From NCBI GenBank assembly GCA_009667805.1, contig CM019063.1, positions 405,982,959-406,046,958 on the forward strand: DNA of 64,000 nt. Reading direction: 5' to 3'. The position numbers were made by a program, and so were the translations under genes. This stretch comes from Leptobrachium leishanense. Taxonomy: Eukaryota; Chordata; Amphibia; Anura; Megophryidae. This document shows, one piece after another, positions 19,277 to 30,223 of this stretch. Every line of letters begins with the position of its first letter. The stretch's first letter is position 1. Under the pieces are notes generated by a model. It was not told the origin of the DNA, searched no databases, and saw only the letters and a list, made by a program, of their open reading frames with translations.

Positions 19277-20094
19277 ATTATATATATGTGTGTGTGTGTT
19301 ATATCTCAAAATATTTACCAATTTATTGTAGTTAAATTATTGCTAATTTTATATGTGGTGCAAGGATGCTGTTTAAGGAAAAAAGAATAACAATTTGTAT
19401 GTTGCTCTGAGGATTGTTTATTATTTAGCCAGTGTTTTAACATACAGATGTTGCACATTATTGAACTTGTTAACATGAACTCGTGAACCCTATAAAAATA
19501 TCCGGATGCCTGCAGGCACTCACCAGCAGGTGCAATAACGTTTTTTTACAAGTGGATGTTTCTGATTAAATATCAGAGCGTGTTAGGAATTTAGTGTACA
19601 CCTGTCTTATGAACAGAAAAGAACATGCAGGCCAGAAGACAGCCACCAATTGTCTGTAACCCACATCAGTGTAATAAAAAGCCTGACATGCATGCATTTA
19701 TCTGATTGCACATAGCAAGGAAATCCTCTTATTTTAACCCATTATGTGATAATTGCCAAATAAATATATTTATGTGTGTGTGTGTGCAAAGTATGTAATG
19801 AAAAATAAATACTCTCTTGAGTCTTCAAAAATAACGAAATAGCTAAATAACAAAAAAATACAAGTATCAATGGTTTGACTGAGTCTTTACCGAGATAAAT
19901 AAAATGTGTAAAAAGGCACGTATTGAGCTCAAATGTTGCTTATATCAATTTTGCTATATGGATAAAATATGATTTTTGAAGACTTGTGAGTGAATCCATT
20001 TGGCTTATTTTGTATTTCTTTTTGGTCTTCAGCAAACAAGCAGAAGGTGATATAGTTGCGGTTTGGTTGAAAGAGTGCTATGAAGATTCATATA
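19277..20094. other. Unassigned AT-rich segment with short TG repeats
   Basis: A (TA)(TG) microsatellite lies at 19277-19300 and a TG run near 19773-19787. No ORF or repeat terminus is recognised. The right edge supplies the target sequence GACATATA (20095-20102) for the hAT element. Confidence 0.4.
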
Positions 20095-20102
20095 GACATA
20101 TA

Positions 20103-22423
20103 CAGTGGAGTATTTTGGCCTAGGCAGACTAGGCCCAGGCCTAGGGTGGGACTTTCCAGGGGGCGGCGGCCCGCACTGGGTAGCCCCACCCCTAAAAAAA
20201 AAATAATAATATTTTTTTTTTTTTTTTTTACTTTTGCAAAGTATTTTGCCAGGAAGGATACATTGCGATTTCACTAATTTTCAAGTATGTCCTGGGTAGG
20301 CAAGGCCTAGGCTTTCACTTTCCAGGGGGCAGCAAAAAACCTCACCACTAAATGGGTTACTCACAGAGCACCGAAATGACGCCAACTTTTTGGTGTTCTG
20401 TAGTTCCCTGCACTTAGGAGAGTAAAATTTCCCCACTCTGCAGGGAATTCACCATTCACCGCAGGGTCCCCAAAGTGCATGGAGTCGGCCGCTGAATGCT
20501 GCCACCGCAAACCCGTGGCCTGCTGTTTTCAAAAGAACTACTGAACGAAAATGTCTGGAATTTACATATAAGATCCTATGATTGATAATAAAAAGTTCTG
20601 TTACAGAAAAAAGAAAAAACGCTATTAAAAAAAAAAGGGGGGGAAATTTTGCCCAAAAAAAAATCTGAAAAATGACTAAAAGGTACAAAGAAAAAAAAAA
20701 TCAATAAGTAAAGACTTTTTACTGCAAATTAAAATAATAAATGATTTATTAGATATTGCATAAAAACGGGAATATTTTTAACATTGAAACCTATGGGGTT
20801 CACCTGAATAAACCTGCTGATTGAAACCACCGAACATCAGGGCATTTCACTGCCATTTCTCTGAGGCTCAGTACCACATGACTGGCTGAACCACGAGAAA
20901 CGCACGAGCGCAGCTGCCCGCCCTTTTGTTAACACAGACTCTATTCTGGACTGAACACCCACCGGGAAGGGAATCCAAGCTACAGTGCACCCTCTGGCAG
21001 TGGCACCCCACTGCTGACAAGATGGCTCCACAGCATAATTGCTGTGTGCTCATATACACTCGGCTTGCTGGGTGTTTTATTGCAGTGGATTCTGATGCAC
21101 TCATACACACCGCACATTGCATTGCTGGGAGTTTTATTGCTGTGTATTCTGATACTCTGACACACACCGCACATTGCATTGCTGGGAGTTTTATTGCTGT
21201 GGATTCTGATACGCTGACACACACCACACATTGCATTGCTGTGAGTTTTATTTCTGTGAATTCTGATGCACTCATACACACCGCACATTGCATTGCTGGG
21301 AGTTTTATTGCTGTGTATTCTGATACGCTGACACACACCACACATTGTATTGCTGGGAGTTTTATTGCTGTGGATTCTGATACGCTGACACACACCACAC
21401 ATTGCATTGCTGTGAGTTTTATTTCTGTGAATTCTGATGCACTCATACACACCGCACATTGCATTGCTGGGAGTTTTATTGCAGTGGATTCTGATGCACT
21501 CACACACACCGCACATTGCATTGCTGGGAGTTTTATTGCTGTGGATTCTGATACGCTGACACACACCACACATTGCATTGCTGGGAGTTTTATTGCAGTG
21601 GATTCTGATGCACTCACACACACCGCACATTGCATTGCTGGGAGTTTTATTGCTGTGGATTCTGATACGGTAACACACACCACACATTGCATTGCTGTGA
21701 GTTTTATTGCTGTGAATTCTGATGCACTCATACACACCGCACATTGCATTGCTGGGAGTTTTATTGCTGTGGATTCTGATGCACTCATACACACCACACA
21801 TTGCATTGCTGGGAGTTTTATTGCTGTGGATTCTGTGATACACACTGCATATTACTGTGAGTTTTATTGCCCTGGAGCTCTGGGATACACTCATACACAC
21901 TGCACATTACTGTGAGTTTTATTGCTGTGTAGTTCTGTGATATGCTCATACACAGTGCACATTTCTGTGGGTTTTATTGCTGTGCAGCTCTGATATGCTC
22001 ATACACAGTGCCCATTTCTGTGGGTTTTATTGCTGTGCAGCTCTGTGATACTCTCATATGCAGTGCAAGTTTCTGTGGATTTTATTGTTCAACCAATTAG
22101 AGCGGCTGTGATCCAGTATACTTGACATGCATGGTTGTTCTTTGTAAAAATGCTTGAATTTAAACATTTCATAATTTTATTTATCTCAATAGATACATTT
22201 GAAATGGTATACAAAATATACAAGTAGGCACTTGGTATCCACTTTTAATATAAAGAGAGGAAAAGGCGGAGCTCTAAGAGGAAAAGGTGGAGCTTTAAGA
22301 TGAAGGGTGGGGATTAACCAGGAAGAGGTGTGCCCTTGACAGGAAGGGGTGCCTCAAATTTAAATTGGGGGGTGCACGAGTTTAGTCAGACCTAGGGCAG
22401 CACAAAACCTAAATACACCACTG
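20103..22423. mobile_element. Non-autonomous hAT element, 2.3 kb, with perfect 8-bp target duplication
   Basis: The ends are CAGTGGAGTATTTTGGCCTAGG and, reversed, CAGTGGTGTATTTAGGTTTTGT. The exact duplication GACATATA is at 20095-20102 and 22424-22431. An 8-bp duplication with CAGTG ends is diagnostic of hAT. The inside has no transposase. It holds a 'ccaggaaggatacattg' repeat tail (about 20235-20300), a decayed CAGGGTTATTC-type MITE (about 20330-20900), a large 57-bp minisatellite (about 21045-22085) and a purine-rich right end. Long ORFs inside come only from the minisatellite. Confidence 0.85.
21045..22085. repeat. 57-bp minisatellite array
   Basis: About 14 regular units followed by several degenerate ones have the pattern 'attgctgggagttttattgc', 'tgtggattctgatacgctga', 'cacacaccacacattgc'. 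The unit length of 57 bp is a multiple of three and lacks stops in three frames, so ORFs of 306-329 codons arise on both strands. They encode only a 19-residue repeat and should not be taken as genes. Units alternate between variants ('gctgtgagttttatttctgt', 'gcagtggattctgatgcact'), suggesting higher-order duplication. A related short array lies at 62200-62560. Confidence 0.9.
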
Positions 22424-22431
22424 GACATATA

Positions 22432-23425
22432 TAGAGCTCAGCACTTCTCCCACTGGAATACTGCCTTTGAGTTGGTCATGCTTAAGGGGTTATGAGCACT
22501 GAAATATTACCGACAGTTCAGTGCTCTCTCGTTCGACGCACTACGGCGACTTCAATTCTCCGACCCTGCGGTGAATTCAGCATTCACCATGGGGTCCGCA
22601 AAGTGTGCTGAATCGAACGCCTAACGCATCCGAAATATCACCAAAAAACTGCCGAATCGATAAACAAAAAACACTGAATCGATCTCAACTTTTAATAGGG
22701 ATTTTAATAGTGATTTTACTGCTGCTGAATTGCACTATATTTAGCTGCCAATTCGCCAATACTAATAATTTGAAAAGGATATGAAAAGCCATTTTGTACG
22801 TCAAGGTGCTGGACGTCGCAAATGCTCTGCGTCTGACATCTCCTCATAACTCACACAGAACATTTTGATGGAACAATGTTTAATAACACCATTACCGCTA
22901 CACTTGCTGGTGTCGTGGGAAATGAGAAGGCGAGTTAGTGCATCATCATTGTTTACTTTATAATTGAAATGTGAATGCGCTGCATTAGAAAAAATATATA
23001 TTATTTTATTTTTTTACATAAAACCTGGTCATATTTTGTAGCAGTGGAAAGGCCATGCTCTGGCCTTTCCAACAATGCCTCACTTGACTTTATGCTACCT
23101 CTAGCTTCTATGTTTCTGGAGATACAGAGTTCCAAAGGACCACTTTATCTCCTCCATAAGTTCCAGGCCCTGGGCTGACCTCCAAGATAACAGCCCCCTG
23201 CGGAGAAGTCTGTGATTGGTGCCAAATTGGCACTGAGCTGCGGTGTGGGCAATGGTTTTTGTGGGCTCAAGGAGCAACTGCTTTGGGCCCCACAACAATT
23301 ACTGGGGCCGGGTCAGAAGGCTTTTTTTTCCCCGACGTTAAAGATGGTCCTGCACTTTGCTGTAGCTTTAAAGATTTTTAAACCGCATGCCAGGTAAAAC
23401 TGTAAGGATGTAGTTACAAGACATT
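22432..23425. other. MITE relics and a palindromic TTAA-element core
   Basis: Bases 22500-22760 are a decayed CAGGGTTATTC-family fragment ('ccctgcggtgaattcagcat', 'gccgaatcgat'). Bases 22880-23080 carry the core of the palindromic TTAA family: 'gcatcatcattgtttac', 'ataattgaaatgtgaatgcg', and the 'gtggaaaggccatgctctgg' hairpin at 23042-23070. Bases 23090-23425 show nothing assignable apart from short open frames of no merit. Confidence 0.45.
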
Positions 23426-23700
23426 AGTATTGTCATCATTTATATAACAGCAGTTTCCGCAGCGCTTTACAATAACCAAAGGGAACAGAACACAAATAAA
23501 CAAGCATAAGATGGAGACAAGAGTTGTAGAGAGCCCTGCTCATAGGAGCTTACAATCTAGAAGGATTGGGGTGGAGGAACACAAGGGGTGCTTTATTGGT
23601 CTTTAGGATCACTAGTGCCGGTGGTTCAGGAATGGTGGGGTCATGGAAGTGGCCTCACTCACGACACCATCAAACATTGCATAAGCAATGGCAGGACCTA
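23426..23700 (-). mobile_element. L2-type LINE 3' end
   Basis: This is the reverse-oriented, uninterrupted counterpart of 1-222 + 1717-1828. On the minus strand it reads through 'accccaatccttctagattg', 'agcagggctctctacaactc' and 'ttgtaaagcgctgcgg'. No coding part remains. It is useful as the empty-site reference for the CR1 insertion at the start of the window. Confidence 0.7.
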
Positions 23701-23847
23701 CTGTTACACAAATCTATGACTGTTCTTTTGAAATCCTTTCACTTGCCTGGAACCTACATTCTCCTGGGACTCTCTGACATTCAAGGTTTAGAAAGGTGCC
23801 CCCCTCTTTGTGGTGCCTTATTGCAAAAAAAAATCCCTATTGTCATG

Positions 23848-24029
23848 CAGGGTTATTCAGAGAGAGGTGAAAAGCTGGAGAATGGCTGGAGAATGGAGAA
23901 TTCTAGGTCAAAATAGCCAAACCAGAAAAATTCTCCCATTTATCACACTTTCCAAATCAGCTATTTTGACCTAGAATTTTCCATTCTCCAGCCATTCTCC
24001 TGCTTTTCACCTCTCTCTGAATAACCCTG
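23848..24029. mobile_element. CAGGGTTATTC-family small foldback MITE, 182 bp
   Basis: Nearly the whole element is one inverted repeat. It starts CAGGGTTATTCAGAGAGAGG and ends with its complement; the arms of roughly 80 bp include 'gctggagaatggctggagaa' and 'attctaggtcaaaatagc'. The termini equal those of the large 18367-19276 family but the interior differs. A second copy is at 49853-50025. Confidence 0.75.
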
Positions 24030-24044
24030 ATGGTGTTTTTCAAT

Positions 24045-24110
24045 ATTATTATTATTATTATTCTTTATTTATAAAGCGCCAGCATATTCCGCATATTTAA
24101 AGCTGCTTTA
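24045..24110 (-). mobile_element. L2-type LINE tail fragment
   Basis: An ATT repeat is followed by 'ctttatttataaagcgccag' and 'catattccgca'. It is the reverse of the terminal L2 segment, identical in type to the 3' end of the large L2 at 50410. It is cut short at its 5' side just before a MITE. Confidence 0.65.
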
Positions 24111-24111
24111 A

Positions 24112-24570
24112 GGCTGGCGTCAGACGAACGCAGTGATCACGTCTGTGTTGCCGCACAGTTCAACGTCCGTCGTAGCATAGAATCATGAGCAATAGAGACC
24201 CACACACGAAGTACGTGCACACCAAACTGCGCATGCACAACACGCGTGGCAAACAAACGCAAGTTAGGCAAGAATGTAAAACTGCTAGACAGACGCGCAG
24301 AGAGTGCCACGTACCGTTCTGTGTGAGTGATGAGATGTCAGACACAGCGCATTTGCGACGTCCAGGACCTTGACGCAAAAAATGGCTTTTCATATAATTT
24401 TCAAATTTTTATCATTTTTCATCTTAATTTTATTTCCCATAATTCACTTTTTTTTCTACTTCAGTCAACAGAAACGAACCGTGTGGTGTCTACAGTATCT
24501 TCCGTCTGTACGTCTGTCTTTTATGCACACACGCAGAGTGCGCTCAGACTGCGTTCGTCTGACATTAGCC
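24112..24570. mobile_element. GGCTAGGGTCAGACGAACG-type MITE, copy 1
   Basis: The left end is GGCTGGCGTCAGACGAACGC; the right end, reversed, is GGCTAATGTCAGACGAACGC. The body of about 420 bp is CpG-rich ('cacgtctgtgttgccgcac', 'cgcatgcacaacacgcg'). It is non-coding. Flanks resemble TTAA in one of the three copies but are not conserved enough to name the superfamily. Other copies are at 24727-25153 and 31038-31455. Confidence 0.65.
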
Positions 24571-24726
24571 TAAAATTAAATTCTCTTTTATATGCTGAGT
24601 TTTCAGCCCCCTTACTTAAATGTTTGCTCAGGTTGAGGGGAGCAGGTTGTTAACTGGTGCATGCAGAGAGCTCCAGGAGACAGTTTGTACCAGTAAGCAG
24701 GTTAATCTCATAAGAGATTCGATTTA

Positions 24727-25153
24727 GGCTAGGGTCAGACGAACGCAGTGCGAATGCGTGTGCAGCCGCACTTTATCACGGCCGTAGTAGCAGCAAATGA
24801 CGGCCAATGACGGGCAATATACGAAGTACGGCTGCACAAAAGTGCGGCCGCGCAACGCAAGCGGCAAACAAACGCATTTTTTCGAGAACGTGATACCGCT
24901 ACTACTGACGTACAGAGTGCGCTGCGTCCGCTAGCGGCATGTGTGCGTGATTAGGAGACGTCAGATGCTGCTCATGTCCGGCCAACATAACGTCAAGATG
25001 CAAAAAGGGTTTTATTGATGATCCGTACAAAATCACGCACGTAAATTCGCATCGTATGACCGCTATCGCGTATTCCATGAAAAAATACGTCCATTCGTTC
25101 AAACGCACTTTTTCACAGACGACGCTAAAAAATGCGTTCGTCTGACCCTAGCC
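24727..25153. mobile_element. GGCTAGGGTCAGACGAACG-type MITE, copy 2
   Basis: Both ends are perfect: GGCTAGGGTCAGACGAACGC at the left and its complement at the right. The interior has 'cggccgtagtagcagcaaat', 'gacgtcagatgctgctcatg' and 'caaaatcacgcacg', which recur in reverse order in copy 3 at 31038. It has no ORF. This is the best preserved copy of the family in the window. Confidence 0.75.
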
Positions 25154-26300
25154 TTATTTAGATAGGGACCCGTCGTGATGGAGTACATTGACATTATGTT
25201 GGGCTTGAACATTTTGGGATCACAATTTGTGACTAAACCACTATTATAAATATATCCTCAACTAGGTGGTTTTAAAATCTCTTATATTTAAGTGGAGTGC
25301 ATGGCATATTGTTTGATACAGTATATATAAATATTTTACACAAACAGGGAGGGCTGCACAAATAAGGAAACTGTAATCAAGGGGGATACATGTTGCCAAA
25401 AGTTCATTGTAATTTAGTAGAGGACAGCAAGTATAAATTGTTTACACAAAACGTATGCAAAATATTTTGACAACTCGGAGTGGTAGGTCAGCTTTCTTTG
25501 TCCTTAAGGAAACAGTTCATGTATTTTTTCATTATAATGATACTGTTATAATTTAACTGTCAATGACCTAAGGCTGCAACCCTTGGGATGGGTCATATTT
25601 TGAGCTTTCCCCAATTTCTTTACTGGTTTATTTTCCATCAGCTAATTCCAGATGTGCTCCACCTCACTCCCACCCACAGTCAACTTGACAGGTCCAGCAG
25701 GGAGATGTTGCTCTACACTGGAAGCATGTCATTTGGCTTTATATTCACCATAGTACTCATTTTTCACAGCACTAATGGGAGTGCAGGGGTTTGGATGACT
25801 CATGCATCTTGTTTCAAGCTGAAAAGTCATACAGCTAACCGATATACCTCAAAATGCTAAAATTGGATGCAGGATTTAAGTCCGTGCAGTGTATGTTGTT
25901 TGCGCTTAGCCTGTAAAATAACATACAATGTTTTGCAATGTGGTTTGCCCTCATTTGCAACTTTAGGGAGTGAGATACTGATTAGGAGTCAGTTCAAACC
26001 ATAACAACGACGCTGTATCAGTAAACATCAAAATGAATATTTCATTTTATGGCACATAATAAAATAGTGCATGTATCTTATAAATTATTTTTAATATTAG
26101 ATAATGCTATTGTATTTCAATTAAAACATTCTATTAATTTTAAAACATTCTATAAAAAAATTCAAATGTAATAATATTATGTTTCTGAAATATCTGTCAG
26201 TTATTTATTATGAAAAATATTTATTTTTGAGTTGTATAAACATAAAACTTCTCTTGGAATTATTTTTAACATCTACAAGACGTAAGGGATTATTCGACAA
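25154..26300. other. Unassigned AT-rich sequence
   Basis: No repeat ends, RNA genes or ORFs with family features are seen. A 90-codon open stretch at 25588-25860 has no recognisable content. Confidence 0.3.
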
Positions 26301-26309
26301 TGTACTTTG

Positions 26310-26750
26310 CTGTTGCAAACAACTGTAAAAAATATGGTGACAGAAGCCCCCTCCACCATTTAATGAAACCAGCCAGCAGCCTTTGTCTCCCTGGATAATA
26401 TTTGTTTCACCGTGAAGATATGCGATTGTATATGATGTGATTAGAGTGTGACAATTGTTCTTGTGATTGCTTGTGTTTACTCTGTGTCAGGAGGAGTGCG
26501 TATTGTACAGTTACATAATTGGATTACTCTTTCGTTTGGTGTTGTGTTTTTTAAATAATTGGTGAAAGAGAATATAAGGGAAGTCCTGGAATTAAAAGAG
26601 TCTTCGATTCTCACTCCAAGAAGCGTCTGTCTGGATGTTTATGGGGACTCTGCTCCTCTGGGTCACCTCTTTGTGATGCAAGGGCTACTAGTTGGGTAGT
26701 CTGGAAGATGAAAGCTGGTCCCTGCTTGGTTCTGAGATGGAGAAGGAATG
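26310..26750 (+). other. Possible solo LTR-like segment
   Basis: The segment has the texture of a retroviral-type LTR: a TATA-like 'agaatataaggg' near 26569, followed within about 30 bp by 'attaaaagagtcttcg' and a GC-richer R/U5-like stretch. No terminal TG/CA pair or target duplication could be fixed and no second copy is in the window, so this is weak. Confidence 0.25.
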
Positions 26751-26756
26751 GACTAA

Positions 26757-27600
26757 CAGGGTTATTCAGAGAGCACAGAAATGTCACCGACAAATGTCAC
26801 TCTATGATTCACCTAACTTGCGGTGAATTCAGCATTCACCGCAGGGTCCCTCGAAGTGCAGTGAATCGGCCGCTGGCCGCCGCCGCCAGCCTGACAGCCG
26901 CCGTCGCCAACCCACCAAACCACTGGCCGCCACTGCCAACCCACGGGCCACCACCACAAGCCTGCTGGACAGCTGCCAAACATAGCGCCGACCAGCCGCT
27001 AAATAAGCCAACAAGCCACTGGACGAGTAAAAACAAAGAGATTGCAACTTTAAAAATTTGAAACGCTGTTTTCAAAAAAAACTACTGAATGAAAAGGTCT
27101 GGAAATAACATATAAGGTCCTATGAGATGAGTAATAATAAAAAAGGTCTGTTACAGAAAAAAGAAAAAACACTATTTTGAAGAAATCTGGGAATTTTTTT
27201 TGCCAAAAAATGCCTAAGAAATCCGAAAAAAACCCTAAAAATAAATAGACTTTTTGCTGCAGATTAAAAGAATAAATGGTTTAATAGATATTGATTAAAA
27301 AACTGGAATATATTTAAACTTGAAACCTGGTTAAACCTGCCGAATGAAACCACCGAACATCATGGCATTTCTCTGACATCGCTGTTCAGTGTTCTCTGAA
27401 TAGATTAACCAATGCTTCTCTATGGGGATTTCACTGCCACCGAACAGCACTGTATTTTGCTGGCAATTTGCCAAAATTTGGCGAACTGCCTGCTTTCTGA
27501 ATAGCCAAATGGGCACGAAATGGCACCGTATGGGGAAATTCCCTGTTCGGTGCAATTTTGGGCCCAGATCGACGCTCTCTAACCCGTTAAATAACATGGT
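26757..27600. mobile_element. CAGGGTTATTC-family MITE, diverged copy
   Basis: It starts CAGGGTTATTCAGAGAGCAC and contains the family blocks 'gcggtgaattcagcattcac', 'gaaaccaccgaacatcatgg' and an inner hairpin 'gctggcaatttgccaaaatt'. A GC-rich, proline-like stretch (26870-27000, 'gccgccgccgccagcctgac') distinguishes it. The right terminus is not clear. The segment 27600-27860 that follows is unassigned. Confidence 0.5.
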
Positions 27601-27869
27601 GCTTCTGATCGGACAGAACCCCAGTGTTTTCTTGTTATAAACGGCTAACCACAGAAGGAAAATCCAACATTGGCCGGTAACGTTACATCTAACATCGCTG
27701 AACAATGGTACCATCGTTATTTTTCCATAAAATGATGAAACTGTGGCTACTCTCCACTTATCGATATCACACATTTGTTCCAAACACTTGTGAATAACTG
27801 GGAACAATACTGAAAGCTAAATTTCATCTGTAGACACTAAAAAGCTTTATAGAAAACTACATTGAAAGC

Positions 27870-28528
27870 AACCCCTGGAACATTCTGGAAGGGGGGCATG
27901 ACTGCTGGCCTGGGACGATCAATTAAAGTATGCAGGGTCATTGGTCAAGGCATTATGCTAATGAAGGAGGTCATATATATATATATGCACAGGTGTGTGA
28001 GTACCTGTTACACGTGCTGGTGATTTGAAGAGACTGCACGTTCCCGCCCGCCCGCCCTGTGGTGGGTGGTTTCCTTGGTGGTGTCACAGCTTGGCGGTAT
28101 CCCTGGCCAGCGAAGAAATTATTGGGTAAGCCGCCGAATAAGGTGGGCTCTGGGAGAGACGTGCTCTGTTCCTGGTAAGTCAGGCTGAGCAACGAGCTCT
28201 GGGTTTAAGTGGTAACGGCCTGCCGCAGGTTCGGTTGCGGTAGGGTCAGATCGAATTGTGTGGTGTTGGATTAAGGAATGCTGTATAAATCAAATAAAGC
28301 TGTGGCCTATGCCCTTTCCAAATATACCGTGGTCTGTGTGTTATTTCAGGGCATAGGCGTTGAGGATCCAGGTATAAGCAGTCATGACTGTGGCAGAAAC
28401 TATGAGCCCAGTTTAATTCAACCTGATGGCCAAAAGCTGGACCTTTATGGTCAATTTTTAGCCATTTTTCAGTTTGTGAGATTCAAATATGGGTTTACCC
28501 GCACATCAGATAATTCTAATAGTCATAT
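27870..28528 (+). other. Possible solo LTR of a retrotransposon
   Basis: A TA-repeat TATA-like run lies at 27974-27987. GC-rich sequence follows ('cccgcccgcccgccctg'), then a polyadenylation signal in 'aaatcaaataaagctgtggc' (28286-28305) and a GT-rich stretch ('ggtctgtgtgttatttcagg'), which is promoter, leader and poly(A) order as in LTRs. Boundaries, target duplication and internal region are not seen. Bases 28390-28528 are otherwise unassigned. Confidence 0.3.
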
Positions 28529-28532
28529 TTAA

Positions 28533-29749
28533 CCCTTTCGCTGCTGAGGCTTTTCCCGCCCCTGTGCTGAGGTCATTTTTACCTGTTTTGCGCATCATGT
28601 TTAAACGTGTTTTGAAGGCTTATTTTAGTATATGACCCAGACATATTATATATCGTTCTTTCCGTCAGACTCGGTAGATTCATAATATGTCATTATTATA
28701 TGTATACGTTATGTCATGTCTGTATATTATAACAAAAAATGCAATAAAATATGTATTTTCAATAATTTACAATGTGTAAAGTGTTTTTTTTCACATTTTA
28801 ACATGCGAGCAATTGCGGTTATATTTTGTATGGGGTGCGCTTGTTAAAAAAATTAGAGATGGGGTCTTGTTACATTTTTTTTTGGGGAAAATTACACTAT
28901 TTTTAACAAACGCACCGCATACAAAAATCGTTAGTGCAGCATCATTGTTCACATTATAATTGAAATGGGAACAATATTGCTACACTAACAAACCAAAATT
29001 TTTTTAAAAAAAGTGTTTATTTTTTTTTTATAATTTTTGTTTTTAATTTTTTTTTATTTTTATTTTTCAACTTTTTTCACTTTCATGTTTGGTATCGTTG
29101 GAACGGCCATGCTCTGGCCGATCCAACCATACCAAAATTTAACCCCTAACTGCCACGGATCGGGAGATAGGGAGTTCCAATGAACTCCCTATCTCCACCG
29201 TTGGTGGCAGTTAAGGGTTAACTCTAGGACTGGCGTCATCGTGCTACGCACGATGACGCCAGTCCTCAGGGGGAGTTCCCGGAGGCTTGGCCGACATCCA
29301 AGATGTCGGCCAGCTCCGGGAAAGGATCGCGAACTGGCGCTTTTCAGCGCCGATTCGCGATCCAGCTCCCCAGGGGTTAATGCCAGGCATCATTTGGAAG
29401 GGCAGGCTGTGCCCTTCCAAATGATGCCTGGGTTAACCCCCGCAGAGCCGCCGATCGGGAGGGAGAGAGGTCCGAAGGACCTCCCCCCTCCCTTTCAGGC
29501 GCCTCCTCCGCACATGCGGGGGGCGCCTGAATTTGGTGTCATCGCGCTGCCGCGATGACACCAAATTCCGGCGGCTGCTGTTCCGGATGCCGGGCTGACA
29601 TCCTGGATGTCAGCCCGCACCGGAGGGGCCAGCGATCGGCCGGAACCCGGCCGAACGCTGACCCCAATGGGAGGACGCGCTCAGCGCGTCCTCCGCATAC
29701 CAGCGGGAATGCTGAGGACGCGCTGAGCGCGTCCTCAGCATCGAAGTGG
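28533..29749. mobile_element. Multi-hairpin ('polypalindromic') TTAA element, best example
   Basis: TTAA is at 28529-28532 and 29750-29753. The ends are CCCTTTCGCTGCTGAGG and, reversed, CCACTTCGATGCTGAGG. It is a chain of near-perfect hairpins: 28936-28988, 29087-29137, 29139-29220, 29226-29266 (19-bp arms), 29290-29314, 29324-29363, 29383-29431 (22-bp arms), 29529-29568 (18-bp arms), 29588-29617, 29671-29695 and 29710-29738. The left half is AT-rich; the right half is very GC- and CpG-rich. There is no ORF with meaning. TTAA and CCC ends fit piggyBac-type mobilisation in trans, which is inference. Confidence 0.75.
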
Positions 29750-29767
29750 TTAAGGTACAAATCTGTC

Positions 29768-30128
29768 TGGGTTATTCAAAGAGATCCGAATTGTGGCCGA
29801 AAGGTAACCGAACACTGAAATATTCCCGTTCTGATTCAATATCTAATAAACCGTTTAATATTATGTTCTGCAGTAAAAGGTCTCTTTATTCATAGATTTT
29901 TTAGGATCTTTTAGCCATTTTTGGGGGGTTTTTTTTGCAAACTTTTTTCCGTTTTTTTTAAATCCGTTTGTGTTTGGATTGTAATATGCGGTAAATACCG
30001 CAACAAACGTTAATGCTCACGCATGTGAGCGTTAACGTTCGCGTGAAGACTGTAATAGAGCCCACAGTGCACAGACTTGTGGATTCTCCAGCAGCTTCAA
30101 CGAGCTGTCAATTTATTGAAGATTATAT
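29768..30128. mobile_element. CAGGGTTATTC-family fragment, then a hairpin region
   Basis: 'GGGTTATTCAAAGAGATCCG' at 29770 and 'aatatctaataaaccgttta' at 29838 mark a 5' fragment of the MITE family, cut at about 29960. Bases 30003-30046 hold 'aacgttaatgctcac' paired with 'gtgagcgttaacgtt', a hairpin of unknown origin, possibly the end of the Harbinger element that follows. Confidence 0.45.
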
Positions 30129-30223
30129 ACTTGTAAGTTATAGGGCGTAAGTAGTAACAGGAAAATCACAAAAAATCCCTTACACATATTTCCTGGAATT
30201 AACTCAAATACAATATCTCAGTT
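30129..30223 (+). repeat. Partial 212-bp Harbinger-array unit left of BEL/Pao
   Basis: From 'acttgtaagttatag' to 'aatatctcag' this equals the intron-like 89-bp half of the 212-bp units at 37057-38116. It shows that the BEL/Pao element landed inside the array. Confidence 0.8.

Noticed and set aside
20868..21915. Three overlapping ORFs of 306-329 codons on both strands, Cys- or His/Thr-rich repeats
   Set aside because: They are produced by a 57-bp minisatellite without stop codons; no start context or domain, and they are open on both strands at once.
26836..27061. Ala/Gly- or Pro-rich ORFs
   Set aside because: GCC repeats inside a diverged MITE; frames are open on both strands.
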